A stretch of DNA of 64,000 nucleotides from Agrobacterium cucumeris (GTDB taxonomy: Bacteria > Pseudomonadota > Alphaproteobacteria > Rhizobiales > Rhizobiaceae). The first letter of the stretch is position 1; the number at the start of each line of letters is the position of its first letter. Made by a program: the position numbers and the translations under genes. Below, piece by piece: positions 26,529 to 36,215 of this stretch. The notes under the pieces are model-generated. The model had not been told where the DNA came from. It saw nothing but the letters and a program-made list of their open reading frames with translations, and ran no database searches. The DNA is taken from NCBI RefSeq assembly GCF_030036535.1, contig NZ_CP080387.1, positions 1,364,001 through 1,428,000 of the forward strand, written 5' to 3'.

Positions 26529-28532
26529 ATGACACTTTTGCGACGCCTGATTCATCTCCCCGGATTGGGCGGACGCCTGCAATACCGGAGTATGAGTTTG
26601 AGAGATTCGGCGCCAAAAACAACGGCTTCCGAAAAGGCTGGTTTCGTCTTTTCGCCTGCATGGACAAGGAGCCTTTCGAAGCTTTCGGCCGCGGCCTATA
26701 CGCTTGCCAATCTGACGGTCGCCTCCATCGTGCTCGTCGTGGCGCTGGAATGGATCGCCCGCGGTTCGCTCCATGATGTCGGTGCTTTCCTCACCTCCTC
26801 CGCCCGCCCGGGCATGACCACCATTGCCGCCGTGCTCACTCTTTTGGTCGCGCTGGATGCGATCCTTGGCCGGCGTTATCTGTCCCTCATCGCAGTTGCG
26901 CCGCTCTGCGCGCTGACCGGGCTTATTTCCGCGCAGAAACAGACCTATCTCTCCGATCCGCTTTACCCATCCGACCTGCTGTTCGGCCGCCAGATTTTCG
27001 AGCTTCTGCCCACCATGCTGAAGGCGCAACCGCTGACGGCGGTGCTGGTCGGACTTGGCATCTGCGCCGCCATTGCCGCTCTCGTGGCGCTCTGGCTGCT
27101 GGCGCGCCGGCATTCCCCGTCATTGAGCTGGCGTGAACGCGCCGCGGGGCTTGCACTGGCGCTGCCGCTTCTTGCCGGCCTCGCCTCGCTGATGGACTAT
27201 TCGCATTATTCCTGGGTCCGCGATCGCCTCAACATCATTCCGATGATGTGGGACCAGCAGGAAAATTACCGTCACAACGGCTTCCTGATGGCCTTCGCTT
27301 TCAATATTCCCATGGCCAATGTTTCGGCGCCGCAGGGTTACGGCGAAAACAGCATCGCCGACCTGACCGCGGAACCCGCCGCCTTCGCCGCCAACAAGGG
27401 CGATTATCCTGACGTCATCATGCTGATGAGCGAATCGCTGTGGGACCCGACCCGGCTTGAAAATGTGAAGCTCTCCGCCGATCCGATGCCGACGATCCGC
27501 GCCAAACAGTCCGGCAACGTGTTTTCGCCCGAGTTCGGTGGCATGACGGCGAATGTGGAATTCGAGGCGCTGACCGGCTTTTCCAACGCCTTCCTGCCCT
27601 ATGGCAGCATTCCCTATCAGCAATATATCCGCCGCCCCGTGCCCTCGCTCGCCAGCTTCTTCCGCGGTGAAGGTTATTCAGCCATCGCCATGCACCCGTT
27701 CCAGGAATGGTTCTGGAACCGCAAGCAGGTCTATCAGAATTTCGGCTTCGAGGAATTCCGCTCCGAAGAGACTTTGCCGGCCATGGAAAAACGCGGCAAC
27801 TTCGCCTCTGACGATGCGCTGATGGACGAGATCATGGCGACGGCCGACAAGGCGCAGAACCCGCTCTTCCTCTTCGCCGTCACCCTGCAGGGACATGGGC
27901 CTTACGAGGCGACCCGTTACGCCGAAAACACCATCAGCGTCGAAGGCGATCTCTCCGCATCGGCCTCGCAGGCGCTCTCCACCTATTCGCAAGGCGTCGT
28001 GGAAGCGGATGATGCGCTTTTGAAAATGATGCGCTGGGCGAAGAAGCGCGACCGCGAAACCATCATCGTCCTCTTTGGCGATCACCTGCCGCCGCTTGGC
28101 CAGGCCTTCGTGGAAAGCGGTTATATGCCGGGCATGGTGGCCAGCCGCCGTGCACCACTTGACGTGATGAAGAAGGAACATGAGACGCCGCTCGTTGTCT
28201 GGTCCTCGAAAAAGGGCGTGCGCAAGAATATCGGCACCATCAGCCCGGCGCTTCTGCCCTATCACGTGCTGAAGACCGCCGGCTTCTCCGATCCCTTCTA
28301 CACCGGCACGCTCGGCGAGGTGCAGCATGCCTTTTCCGTCATCGACCGGCATATGCTGGTGGAAACCGATGGCAAGGCCCTGCCCGACTGGTCTATCGCC
28401 CCGAACGCCGTTCCCGACGTGGTGCGCGATTACCGCCTGCTGCAGTTCGACATGATGTTCGGCGCCCAATATGGCCGCGAGCGCTTCTTCCCCGGTTTCA
28501 ACTGGCTGCACGAGGGTGCGCCGGCCGTCTGA
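26529..28532 (+). CDS. LTA synthase-family phosphoglycerol transferase (membrane sulfatase-like)
   Basis: About 667 residues. Four or five transmembrane helices fill the N-terminal 230 residues. A periplasmic alkaline-phosphatase-superfamily domain follows (DVIMLMSESLW, the nucleophile threonine in EALTGFSNAF, and the metal pair in FGDHLPPLG). This is the layout of LTA synthase/OpgB enzymes, which move phosphoglycerol from lipid to glucans or polymers; in rhizobia the acceptor is often a periplasmic glucan. That is an inference from the family. Two ATG codons (26529 and 26592) are possible, and neither has a strong ribosome site. Confidence 0.85.
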   Translation: MTLLRRLIHLPGLGGRLQYRSMSLRDSAPKTTASEKAGFVFSPAWTRSLSKLSAAAYTLANLTVASIVLVVALEWIARGSLHDVGAFLTSSARPGMTTIAAVLTLLVALDAILGRRYLSLIAVAPLCALTGLISAQKQTYLSDPLYPSDLLFGRQIFELLPTMLKAQPLTAVLVGLGICAAIAALVALWLLARRHSPSLSWRERAAGLALALPLLAGLASLMDYSHYSWVRDRLNIIPMMWDQQENYRHNGFLMAFAFNIPMANVSAPQGYGENSIADLTAEPAAFAANKGDYPDVIMLMSESLWDPTRLENVKLSADPMPTIRAKQSGNVFSPEFGGMTANVEFEALTGFSNAFLPYGSIPYQQYIRRPVPSLASFFRGEGYSAIAMHPFQEWFWNRKQVYQNFGFEEFRSEETLPAMEKRGNFASDDALMDEIMATADKAQNPLFLFAVTLQGHGPYEATRYAENTISVEGDLSASASQALSTYSQGVVEADDALLKMMRWAKKRDRETIIVLFGDHLPPLGQAFVESGYMPGMVASRRAPLDVMKKEHETPLVVWSSKKGVRKNIGTISPALLPYHVLKTAGFSDPFYTGTLGEVQHAFSVIDRHMLVETDGKALPDWSIAPNAVPDVVRDYRLLQFDMMFGAQYGRERFFPGFNWLHEGAPAV

Positions 28533-28557
28533 TGATGTGTGGCGGGGACGCCTGAAC

Positions 28558-28597
28558 CGCATGGCGACGGAAATCGTTTGAATTCCGCCGCCATGCG
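28558..28597 (+). terminator. Hairpin after the phosphoglycerol transferase-like gene
   Basis: A 9-bp perfect stem (28558-28566 with 28589-28597) continues inward for five more pairs after one mismatch, just downstream of the stop. It is followed by GGTTTATC with only a short T-run. Confidence 0.5.
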
Positions 28598-28647
28598 GGT
28601 TTATCTCGCACGGAGCGCAGGCACCTCATCAAAACCGGAGACACACC

Positions 28648-29181
28648 GTGTCAGATATCTCCGACTACATCACGTCGCATTTCAAACGTTCCTCCCGCGA
28701 AATTGGTGAGGTGGAGCGCCGCATTCTGGAACTGTCGCACCAGAAGAAGCTGGTTTCGAGCGACATCAATGCGGAATTTTCCGCCGGCGCCAGTCTCGGC
28801 GACAGGCTGGCCGACAATATTGCCAAGATCGGCGGCTCCTGGGGTTTCATCCTCGGCTTCTGCTTTTTCCTGATCTTCTGGGCGATCATCAACACCATAA
28901 TACTGACAACAGGCGCCTTCGACCCCTACCCGTTCATCTTCCTCAACCTGCTGCTTTCCATGCTGGCCGCCATTCAGGCGCCGATCATCATGATGTCACA
29001 GAACCGCCAGGCCGCCCGCGATCGTTTCGAAGCCGCCAAGGATTACGAAGTGAACCTGAAGGCCGAGCTGGAAGTACTGTCGCTGCATGAAAAGATCGAC
29101 GTCAAGGTGCTGGCCGAGCTTGCGGCGCTGAGACAGGACCTCGCCGCACTCCACCACCACGTCACCCGCAAAGACGGCTGA
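28648..29181 (+). CDS. DUF1003 family membrane protein
   Basis: A 177-residue protein with two transmembrane helices (about 66-90 and 99-117) between helical cytoplasmic ends. DUF1003 features are seen: LGDRLADNIAKIGGSWGFILGF before helix 1, DPYPFIFLNLLLSMLAAIQAPIIMMSQNRQAARDR, and a C-terminal coiled coil. The start is GTG at 28648 with GGAG nine bases upstream. The family is widespread and of unknown function. It lies 115 bases after the phosphoglycerol transferase-like gene with a hairpin between them. Confidence 0.9.
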   Translation: MSDISDYITSHFKRSSREIGEVERRILELSHQKKLVSSDINAEFSAGASLGDRLADNIAKIGGSWGFILGFCFFLIFWAIINTIILTTGAFDPYPFIFLNLLLSMLAAIQAPIIMMSQNRQAARDRFEAAKDYEVNLKAELEVLSLHEKIDVKVLAELAALRQDLAALHHHVTRKDG

Positions 29182-29304
29182 CAAAGGACGGCTGACACCG
29201 GCAAAATTCATCCCCGCTTTTCCCCGCCCTGCCGCGTGCTGTTATCCTGCATGCAGGCCTGCCGGGTGGGGGGTGGAGTATAGTGGACGGAGGCGCGTGT
29301 GGCC

Positions 29305-29463
29305 TTACCCCCCTCTGCCCTGCCGGGCATCTCCCCCTCAAGGGGGGAGATCGGCAAGAGGCTCTTTCATCGCTTCATCCTCAAGCTTAGAGAGGGCGAG
29401 ACCTAGCCGCAGATCGATCTCCCCCCTTGAGGGGGAGATGCCCGGCAGGGCAGAGGGGGGTAA
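29305..29463. repeat. 159-bp inverted-repeat element
   Basis: Two 47-base arms (29305-29351 and 29417-29463), near-perfect complements built of TTACCCCCCTCTGCC and ATCTCCCCCTCAAGGG blocks, surround a 65-base centre. This is a different palindromic repeat family from the RIME copies. The rest of the 29182-29686 gap holds no gene I can support. Confidence 0.85.
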
Positions 29464-29686
29464 GCCCCAGGCACGGTCGGTCCACTGAAAATTCACCCCC
29501 AGTTACGAATCCGTCAGAATCTTGCGCTACAGATTGACGCAGGCGTTTGTTGCATTGCACTCTTGCGGGCAAGGTTGACGGGGGAATCACTCCCCATCGT
29601 CAAAATGGCATCACGACCATTTCGCGACGACGCCGTGCCGGATGCGACATCCGGTTATCGCAATGCATTCTGTTCCGGGGTTTTTC

Positions 29687-31090
29687 ATGCACCAGTTCGA
29701 TCTGATTGTTGTCGGCAGCGGTCCGGCGGGAAGACGGGCCGCCATTCAGGCCGCCAAGCTCGAAAAGAAGGTTCTGGTCATAGAGAAAGGCAGCCGCGTC
29801 GGCGGCGTTTCCGTGCACACCGGCACCATTCCTTCCAAGACCCTGCGCGAAACTGCGCTCAACCTTACCGGCTGGCGTGAGCGCGGTTTTTACGGCCGCT
29901 CCTACCGCGTCAAGCAGGAGATCGACGCCGACGATCTGCGCCGCCGCCTGCTCATTACGCTCGATCACGAAGTCGAGGTGCTGGAGCACCAGTTTGCCCG
30001 CAACCGCGTGCAGCACATTCGCGGCACGGCAAGCTTCGTTGACGCCAACACCATGAAGGTGGTGAAGAACGACGGCGAGATCATGAATGTCACCGGCACC
30101 TCCATCCTGCTGACCATCGGCACCCGGCCCTACCGGCCGCCGCATATTCCCTTCGACGGCCAGGCGGTGCTTGATTCGGATGAGATTCTCGAAATAAAGG
30201 AACTGCCGCGCTCCATGGTCGTGGTTGGCGCCGGCGTCATCGGCATCGAATATGCGACGATCTTCAGCGCGCTCGACACGCAGGTGACGGTGGTGGAACC
30301 GCGCGAGACCATGCTGGAATTCATCGACAAGGAAATCGTCGAGGACTTCACCTATCAGCTGCGTGATCGCAACATGAAGCTGATCTTTGGCCAGAAGGCG
30401 GAAAAAGTGGAACGCGACGAGAGCGGCAAATGCCTCGTTTCGCTCGGCAATGGCCGCGTCCTCAAAACCGAGACGGTGCTGTTTGCCGCCGGCCGTGTCG
30501 GCGCCACCGATACGCTCAACCTTTCGGCCTGCGGGCTGGAAGCCGACAGCCGTGGCCGCCTGAAGGTCGATCCCGAAACCTTCCAGACCTCGGTGCCGAA
30601 CATCTATGCTGCCGGCGATATCATCGGTTTCCCCAGCCTTGCCTCCACCTCCATGGAACAGGGCCGCATCGCTGCCCGCCATGCCGTCGGCGCACCGGCC
30701 GGCGAACCGCCGCAATTCTTCCCCTACGGCATCTATGCCGTGCCGGAAATCTCCACCTGCGGCCTGACGGAAGAAGAAGTCATCGAACGCGGCATTCCCT
30801 ATGAATGCGGCATCGCCCATTTCCGCGAGACCTCGCGCGGCCATATCATGGGCCTCGACAGCGGCCTCTTGAAGATGATCTTCTCGCTGAAAACCCGCCG
30901 CCTGCTGGGCGTCCACATCGTCGGCGAAGGAGCGACCGAACTGGTGCATATCGGCCAGGCGGTGCTGAACCTCAAAGGCACGGTGGAATATTTCGTGGAG
31001 AATACGTTCAATTACCCCACGCTGGCTGAGGCCTACAAGATTGCCGGGCTGGATGCGTGGAACCGCATGGGTGAGATCAAGAAGGATTGA
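29687..31090 (+). CDS. sthA: Soluble pyridine nucleotide transhydrogenase
   Basis: A 467-residue flavoprotein of the dihydrolipoamide dehydrogenase family. FAD-binding GSGPAG (near residue 12) is followed by GGVSVHTGTIPSK, where the redox cysteine pair of lipoamide dehydrogenases is absent. That absence is the hallmark of SthA, which moves hydride between NADPH and NAD+. The second nucleotide site is VVVGAGVIGIEYA and the dimer-domain signature is YPTLAEAYK. The start at 29687 gives the usual protein length. SthA balances NADPH pools. Confidence 0.94.
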   Translation: MHQFDLIVVGSGPAGRRAAIQAAKLEKKVLVIEKGSRVGGVSVHTGTIPSKTLRETALNLTGWRERGFYGRSYRVKQEIDADDLRRRLLITLDHEVEVLEHQFARNRVQHIRGTASFVDANTMKVVKNDGEIMNVTGTSILLTIGTRPYRPPHIPFDGQAVLDSDEILEIKELPRSMVVVGAGVIGIEYATIFSALDTQVTVVEPRETMLEFIDKEIVEDFTYQLRDRNMKLIFGQKAEKVERDESGKCLVSLGNGRVLKTETVLFAAGRVGATDTLNLSACGLEADSRGRLKVDPETFQTSVPNIYAAGDIIGFPSLASTSMEQGRIAARHAVGAPAGEPPQFFPYGIYAVPEISTCGLTEEEVIERGIPYECGIAHFRETSRGHIMGLDSGLLKMIFSLKTRRLLGVHIVGEGATELVHIGQAVLNLKGTVEYFVENTFNYPTLAEAYKIAGLDAWNRMGEIKKD

Positions 31091-31269
31091 TCAGCGGATT
31101 TTCAAAGGGGTGCGAAGCTGCCGAGAGGCATGGCAGGTTGCCTTGCGCGCTTGTGGCAAGGTCGTAGCATCCCCACTCCATCACCCCGGACTTGATCCGG
31201 GGTCCAGCCAACCCAAGTCCTTGGGTCGAAAAGCCTCTTCCCGCTGCAGAGATAGCAGACTTCTCCGTC

Positions 31270-31342
31270 GTCATCCTCGGGCTTGACCCGAGGATCCACA
31301 AACCGGCGCACCATGGATCCTCGGGTCAAGCCCGAGGATGAC
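31270..31342. repeat. Perfect palindromic repeat, 29-base arms (copy A)
   Basis: The left arm (31270-31298) and right arm (31314-31342) are exact complements. A separate short palindrome (CCCCGGACTTGATCCGGGG) lies at about 31184-31202. The family recurs at 50865-50939. The 31091-31381 gap contains no gene. Confidence 0.9.
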
Positions 31343-31381
31343 GCCGAGTTTTCAGCCACCCCACTATGGGTGGAACCGCAC

Positions 31382-32041
31382 TCACCAGCGAATACTGTAC
31401 CGCGCACTCACGCCGGGCCGGAAATGATCCGCATAGCCCTGATCCAGCGTCCCCCGCAACGTCAGATTATCGCCGATCTTCTGCTCCACCGCCACGCCGC
31501 TGCTGAACTCATTGAAACTGTTGCGGCTGGCCCCCGTCAGCACAAAAGCGGTGCCGGTCTCGGAGCGGGAAAGCCGCAATGACTGCGAGACGTCGAGGCC
31601 GTTCCATTGCTGCGCCGTGCCATCATAACGCACGGTGAAATTGCGGTTCGCCTCGATATCCAGTTCCGGCGTGACGATACGCTTCTGCTGCGAAGTCACG
31701 GAAACGCTGCTCGATCCCGTCAGCGCGTTGAACAGCACACCGACATCGCGGGCAAGCGAAACGCCGGGCAGCTGTTCGGCGAGCAGCGTGACATTGCCCC
31801 ATACACGCACCGGCGTATCCACCACCTGCCCCGTCTTTGAAGCACTCATGCCCATTTCCAGCCCCGCCCGGATCGGCGTATCGACCGGCAGCTTCGCGCC
31901 GATGCGCGCCGTATAGGAACGGTCGGAATTCTTGACCGGCTTCCAGATCAGCCCGGCCTCATCGGCAAGAGCTGATGTTGAAATCCCCACCAACGCCATA
32001 AGCGGCAGGCCGAAGATGAAAATGGATGTGCGTGATGGCAT
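31382..32041 (-). CDS. Outer membrane beta-barrel-like protein
   Basis: A 219-residue exported protein. The signal peptide ends STSALA before DEAG (about residue 27). The mature part is made of alternating strands (TARIGAKLPVDTPIRAGLEMGMS, FTVRYDGTAQ, LRLSRSETGTAFVLTGA, NLTLRGTLDQGY) and ends GVSARYSIRW. A final aromatic residue is the usual outer membrane insertion signal. It resembles uncharacterised rhizobial barrel proteins. The start at 32041 has GGGAAC upstream. The function (porin-like or structural) is not known. Confidence 0.75.
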   Translation of the reverse strand: MPSRTSIFIFGLPLMALVGISTSALADEAGLIWKPVKNSDRSYTARIGAKLPVDTPIRAGLEMGMSASKTGQVVDTPVRVWGNVTLLAEQLPGVSLARDVGVLFNALTGSSSVSVTSQQKRIVTPELDIEANRNFTVRYDGTAQQWNGLDVSQSLRLSRSETGTAFVLTGASRNSFNEFSSGVAVEQKIGDNLTLRGTLDQGYADHFRPGVSARYSIRW

Positions 32042-32478
32042 ATCTTGTTCCCAAGCCATTTAAGGGCATGCCGAGAGACCCGGTCATGCACGGTAAAAGT
32101 CGAGTCCAACGAGATTGTCGGCGACGAAGGCCACCCATCAGGATGACCCGCTTTCCCAGAATGGCAACACGAAGCAGCCGGGAAATCATGTTGGCTATTG
32201 TGCCAGATGAACGGGAGATGAACAAGCGCATATGCAGCAATTTTTATGCTGCGGCGCACCGCATTCAAAAAGTCGCCTGGCCAAACATTTCGATTGCTTG
32301 ACGAATCGGCGTCTCCCCGCTGATATTTGGTGAGCGTCGCCTGCGCTCAACCTCCCGGACCGTCCCCAGCGCGGTCTTCAACGGAGGCAAAGGGACTGTT
32401 GTCTCAGGCCATCTTTTTGGTCCGATCGTTTCGGGCGGGTTGCTGGGGAACTGCGTCCGGGACGTGAGAGGCCTGATA
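32042..32478. other. Intergenic region, no gene recognised
   Basis: The 437 bases between the divergent barrel gene and nitrilase-like gene contain only short open frames without ribosome sites or familiar motifs. No riboswitch fold is apparent. Confidence 0.5.
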
Positions 32479-33467
32479 ATGACGCAAAATAGCAACCTGA
32501 AACGTCGCGTAAGAGCTCGCGCAGCCAAAACCGGCGAATCCTATACAGCTGCTCTTCGGCATATTCGAAAAATACCAGATGTCCCTGGAAGCAGCTCAAT
32601 CCGAATGGCTGTCGCGCAGACATCGCTGTTCGACGATCCTCGTGACGTCTCCGCATTGAAGACAAGCGGACAGGAAATACGCCACCTTATGTGCGAAGCC
32701 CATAAGGTCGGCGCTCGTCTCATACATTTCCCCGAGGGCGCAACGTGCTGGCCAGGTAAACGGATTATGTCCGGGACCGGCCCGGCAGAAATCGGACCTT
32801 CCGACTGGACACGGTTCGAATGGGAAACTCTGCGCAACGAACTGCAGGCAACCAGAAAACTTGCGCACAAGTTGAAACTCTGGACAGTTTTGGGTGCCGT
32901 CCATCAGCTGACGTCGCCGCACCGGCCATATAACAGCCTGTATGTGGTCTCTGATCGTGGGAAGCTTGTAACGCGCTATGATGAGCGTCTGCTGTCGAAC
33001 ACCAAAATCTCATTCATGTACTCGCCGGGAAGCGTCCCGGTGACGTTTGAAGTCGATGGCGTCCGTTTCGGTTGCGCCCTTGGCATGGAAGCGCACTATC
33101 CGGAAATATTCATGGAATATGAAAAGCTGAACGTCGATTGCATGCTGTTTTCGACCGCGGGCGACGGCCCTTCCAATGCGTCGGCATTTGCCACGGAAAT
33201 ATTGGGGCACGCATCGAGCAACTCCTATTGGGCCAGCTTTCCACCCTTGCCCCACAAAGTCCCAGCGCTCCCTCGGGAGTCGCCGCACCAGATGGTCAAT
33301 GGGTGGCGCAATGCCCGATGAATGGTTTACCGGCTATTGCGTTAGCGGATGTCATCATCGATCGGGAAAACCCCGCGCGACCGTGGCGGCGAAAAGCGCG
33401 CGCCGATCTTTACACGCCTCATCAGGTAAATAACGATCCGAGAAGCGACAGCCGGAACCAGTTTTAA
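32479..33467 (+). pseudogene. Nitrilase-like protein, frameshifted and lacking catalytic residues
   Basis: Frame 1 reads from 32479 to the stop near 33321. The C-terminal part expected of a nitrilase (APSGVAAPDGQWVAQCP, then ALADVIIDREN) continues in another frame to 33467, so one base appears to be missing near 33240. The triad is also damaged: Glu86 (HFPEGA) remains, but the lysine position reads YDERLL (Glu169) and the cysteine position reads ALGMEAHYPE (Gly202, where active enzymes have Cys). A motif KRRVRARAAKTGESYTAA (residues 9-25) precedes the fold. It probably has no nitrilase activity; a real family variant plus a sequencing slip is the alternative. Confidence 0.7.
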
Positions 33468-33546
33468 CACTCAATACCCGCCAGTGGCGCTGATTTGTGC
33501 CACTGGCCACCTGGCTCAGGGTGGAACGTAGTGTCCACGCCCAAAC

Positions 33547-33574
33547 AAAAAAGGCCGCAGCTTTCGCCACGGCC
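33547..33574 (-). terminator. Intrinsic terminator of tig
   Basis: On the minus strand, GGCCGTGGC-GAAA-type hairpin bases (33553-33574) are followed by a run of Ts (the As at 33547-33552). It lies about 30 bases past the tig stop. Confidence 0.75.
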
Positions 33575-33604
33575 CCTTGTTCGATCAGCTTACACTGAAG
33601 AAGA

Positions 33605-35083
33605 TTATTCGGCGTCGCCTTCAGCGGCCTTCTTCTTGGCCGGAGCCTTCTTCTTCGGAGCGGCTTCTTCGCCTTCAGCGGCGTCGTCAGCCTTGGCAGC
33701 AGCCTTTTTCTTGGCCGGGGCCTTCTTCTTGGTTTCCGTAGCTTCTTCGGCGTCGTCAGCCAGCAGCTCTTCCTTGGAAACGGTCTTGTCCGTTACCGAG
33801 ATTTCGGAGAGCAGCTTGTCGATGACCTTTTCTTCGAAGATCGGAGCGCGCAGCGAAGCGGAAGCGCCGGGCGTGTTGCGGAAGAAATCGAGGATTTCCT
33901 TCTGCTGGCCGGGGAACTGCTGCAGCTGCTGGAACAGCGCGCGCTGCATTTCTTCTTCGGTCACTTCAACGCCGGCCTTTTCGCCGATTTCGGAGAGAAC
34001 GAGGCCGAGACGGACGCGGCGTTCAGCAAGCTTGCGATATTCTTCGCGGGCTTCTTCTTCGGTCGTGTCTTCGTCAGCGAAGGTCTTGCCGGACTGGGCG
34101 AGATCGGTGTTGATCTGGCGCCAGATGTTGTCGAACTCGGCGTCAACCAGGCCAGCCGGCGTGTCGAACTTGTACATTTCGTCCAGCTGGTCGAGGATCT
34201 GACGCTTGACCTTCTGGCGGGTGATGTTGCCGTACTGGCTTTCGATCTGACCCTTGACGATTTCCTTCAGCTTTTCAGCCGATTCGAGACCGAGCTTTTC
34301 AGCCAGTTCGTCGTTGATTTCAACGGCAGCAGCAGCGGCAACTTCCTTGACGGTGATGTCGAAGTTGGCTTCCTTGCCGGCAAGGTTTGCAGCCGGGTAG
34401 TCAGCCGGGAAGGTCACGGTGATGGTCTTTTCATCGCCAGCCTTGACGCCGACCAGCTGGTCTTCGAAGCCGGGGATGAAGCGGCCCGAACCGAGAACCA
34501 GTTCAGCATCTTCAGCAGCGCCGCCGTCGAAGGCAACACCGTCAACCTTGCCGAGATAGTTCATGGTGACGCGGTCGCCATCGGCAGCCTTGCCCTTCTT
34601 GGCTTCGAAGGTGCGGGCGCTCTCAGCGATCTTCAGGATCTGCTCGTTGATTTCGTCTTCAGAGACTTCAACAACTTCGCGGGTAACCTTTATACCGTCA
34701 TTGGCCTTCAGTTCGATGGCCGGGATGATTTCATAGGCAACGGTGAATTCGAAATCGGATTCAGCCGACAGGATCTTTTCGGCTTCCTGCTCGTCTTCGG
34801 TCATGGAGATGGCCGGCTGGGTAGCAGACTTCTCGCCGCGGCTGGAAAGGATTTCGGTCGGCTTTTCACGAACGAGCTCGTTGACGAGGTCGGCCATGAT
34901 GGACTTGCCATACATCTTCTTCAGGTGGCCCATCGGCACTTTGCCGGGACGGAAGCCGTTGATGCGAACCTTGTCCTTGGCGTCAACCAGGCGCTCGTCC
35001 AGACGGGCCTTCATGTCGGCGGCCGGAATAACGACCTTGAGTTCGCGCTTCAGCCCTTCAGCGAGCGTTTCGATAACCTGCAT
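33605..35083 (-). CDS. tig: Trigger factor
   Basis: A 492-residue ribosome-bound chaperone. The N-terminal ribosome-binding domain has [14 protein letters not shown] (about 45-58, containing the GFRxGKxP signature). An FKBP-type prolyl isomerase domain follows ([19 protein letters not shown], about 170-190), then the helical chaperone C-terminal region. The last 45 residues are a tail of Lys-Lys-Ala-Pro-Ala-type repeats longer than in E. coli trigger factor (432), usual in rhizobia. The ATG at 35083 gives MQVIETL, the standard start. It lies on the same strand as the upstream tRNA-Leu. Confidence 0.97.
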   Translation of the reverse strand: MQVIETLAEGLKRELKVVIPAADMKARLDERLVDAKDKVRINGFRPGKVPMGHLKKMYGKSIMADLVNELVREKPTEILSSRGEKSATQPAISMTEDEQEAEKILSAESDFEFTVAYEIIPAIELKANDGIKVTREVVEVSEDEINEQILKIAESARTFEAKKGKAADGDRVTMNYLGKVDGVAFDGGAAEDAELVLGSGRFIPGFEDQLVGVKAGDEKTITVTFPADYPAANLAGKEANFDITVKEVAAAAAVEINDELAEKLGLESAEKLKEIVKGQIESQYGNITRQKVKRQILDQLDEMYKFDTPAGLVDAEFDNIWRQINTDLAQSGKTFADEDTTEEEAREEYRKLAERRVRLGLVLSEIGEKAGVEVTEEEMQRALFQQLQQFPGQQKEILDFFRNTPGASASLRAPIFEEKVIDKLLSEISVTDKTVSKEELLADDAEEATETKKKAPAKKKAAAKADDAAEGEEAAPKKKAPAKKKAAEGDAE

Positions 35084-35323
35084 TTTCCTAACCTTCACAT
35101 CATGGCGGCGGTGCTCAGACAGCCGTTGGTTTACTTTCGAGCACTGCGCCGGAAACATCGTTCCCCGGCCGTGGCTTCCCTTATTTCTTTACACAAGCGC
35201 CTGCCGGGCAACATTGCGCCGGCGCCGGAGACAAAGGTGCAAGGGGGATGATGAACCCCGAAGCTCCCCGCATCTTATAAAGATGCACTCTGGCGCAAGC
35301 GTGGCACAGCCATGCTTTGCTTG

Positions 35324-35406
35324 TGGTGCGGGTAGAGAGACTCGAACTCCCACGCCGAAGCGTTGGTACCTAAAACCAATGCGTCTACCAATTCCGCCAT
35401 ACCCGC
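35324..35406 (-). tRNA. tRNA-Leu (TAG anticodon)
   Basis: On the minus strand the 5' end GCGGGTA (35406) pairs with TACCCGC before the encoded ACCA end at 35324. The anticodon stem TTGGT/ACCAA encloses TTTAGGT, giving anticodon TAG, which reads CUA. The long variable arm (ACGCTTCGGCGT) is typical of class II leucine tRNAs, and GTTCGAGTC is the T-loop. Confidence 0.95.
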
Positions 35407-36068
35407 ACGTTGGGCGGCGGTATGTCACAATGTTCAGAAAGGGTCAAGCACGCCGTTCCCCTGCCTCCGGTTTCATCAGGACTTTTCTTGGCTCCGCTCC
35501 AAGGGCGCGGATGAGTATTCCTCTTTCACCGTTTGCCCTCGGCAATAAGGGAGTGTGATGCAGCAAGGAAGGCAGCACCGATCCCGGACTAAAAAACGGC
35601 AGGCCACGCTTGTGTCCAGAGCCTCAGCCCGCCCGCCGCCCCTGCCCCCGCAGCGACACTTATGCAGGCAGAAAATGCGCACATCATTTATGCGGCTACA
35701 TTGACATTATATATAGCATCGCCGGCAACTCCCATAGCCGGGTCACCGTCAGCCGATGAGATTCGTCGCCCCTGCCCTGCACCTGCCTCTTCACGCATGG
35801 CCAGCCCTGCCGCACGGCTGCACATCTTCCGGCCATCTGGCGTCACCAAAAGCACATAAATTGGTCACAAATTATGCATGAATCGCCGCAATCGGGCTCA
35901 TTTACCGGCTTGTCGTGCATTGCGTGCATAGGTGACATCTTGCTTTGTCTGTTTTTGTTTTGATTAAACCGATTATATTCATGGTCATACAGAGATCAGT
36001 TCAGCCCCGGACCCAAAGCCTCCCAAGACTGGCCGCGCGGACTGAACAGCACGAAGAGGAAAATGACC
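35407..36068. other. Intergenic region, no gene recognised
   Basis: A 660-base gap. A short plus-strand frame at 35662-35859 has no recognisable family or ribosome site. The 35690-35720 and 35870-35990 stretches are AT-rich. The segment before 36069 is the leader of the DUF1127 gene. A small RNA cannot be excluded but nothing supports one. Confidence 0.45.
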
Positions 36069-36215
36069 ATGAACATCACCCGCTCGCTCACCAACTGGCG
36101 CAAGTATCGTCAGACCGTAACCGAACTTGGCCGCATGACCGACCGCGAACTGAGTGACCTCGGCATTGGCCGTCAGGACATCCGCCGCGTCGCCCGCACC
36201 GCCGTCGGCATCTAA
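36069..36215 (+). CDS. DUF1127 small protein (copy 1)
   Basis: A 48-residue arginine-rich protein: MNITRSLTNWRKY, then the DUF1127 core ELGRMTDRELSDLGIG and RQDIRRVAR. DUF1127 proteins are tiny conserved proteins of alphaproteobacteria that act in phosphate/carbon metabolism and RNA turnover in Agrobacterium relatives. The start at 36069 is eight bases after AGAGGA; an in-frame ATG at 36063 would crowd that site. A strong terminator follows. It shares its plan with the second copy at 36698. Confidence 0.9.
   Translation: MNITRSLTNWRKYRQTVTELGRMTDRELSDLGIGRQDIRRVARTAVGI

Noticed and set aside
32300..32478. GC-rich leader of the nitrilase-like gene examined as a guanidine-type riboswitch because of CCGGGACGTGAG
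   Set aside because: Only one ACGT loop-like stretch, no paired ACGR hairpins, and the gene is decayed.
33605..33760. Lys/Ala repeat coding sequence considered as a tandem repeat element
   Set aside because: It is the normal low-complexity tail of rhizobial trigger factor.
35662..35859. A short plus-strand frame between tRNA-Leu and the DUF1127 gene
   Set aside because: Weak start, no ribosome site, no family resemblance, and the composition is that of an intergenic region.
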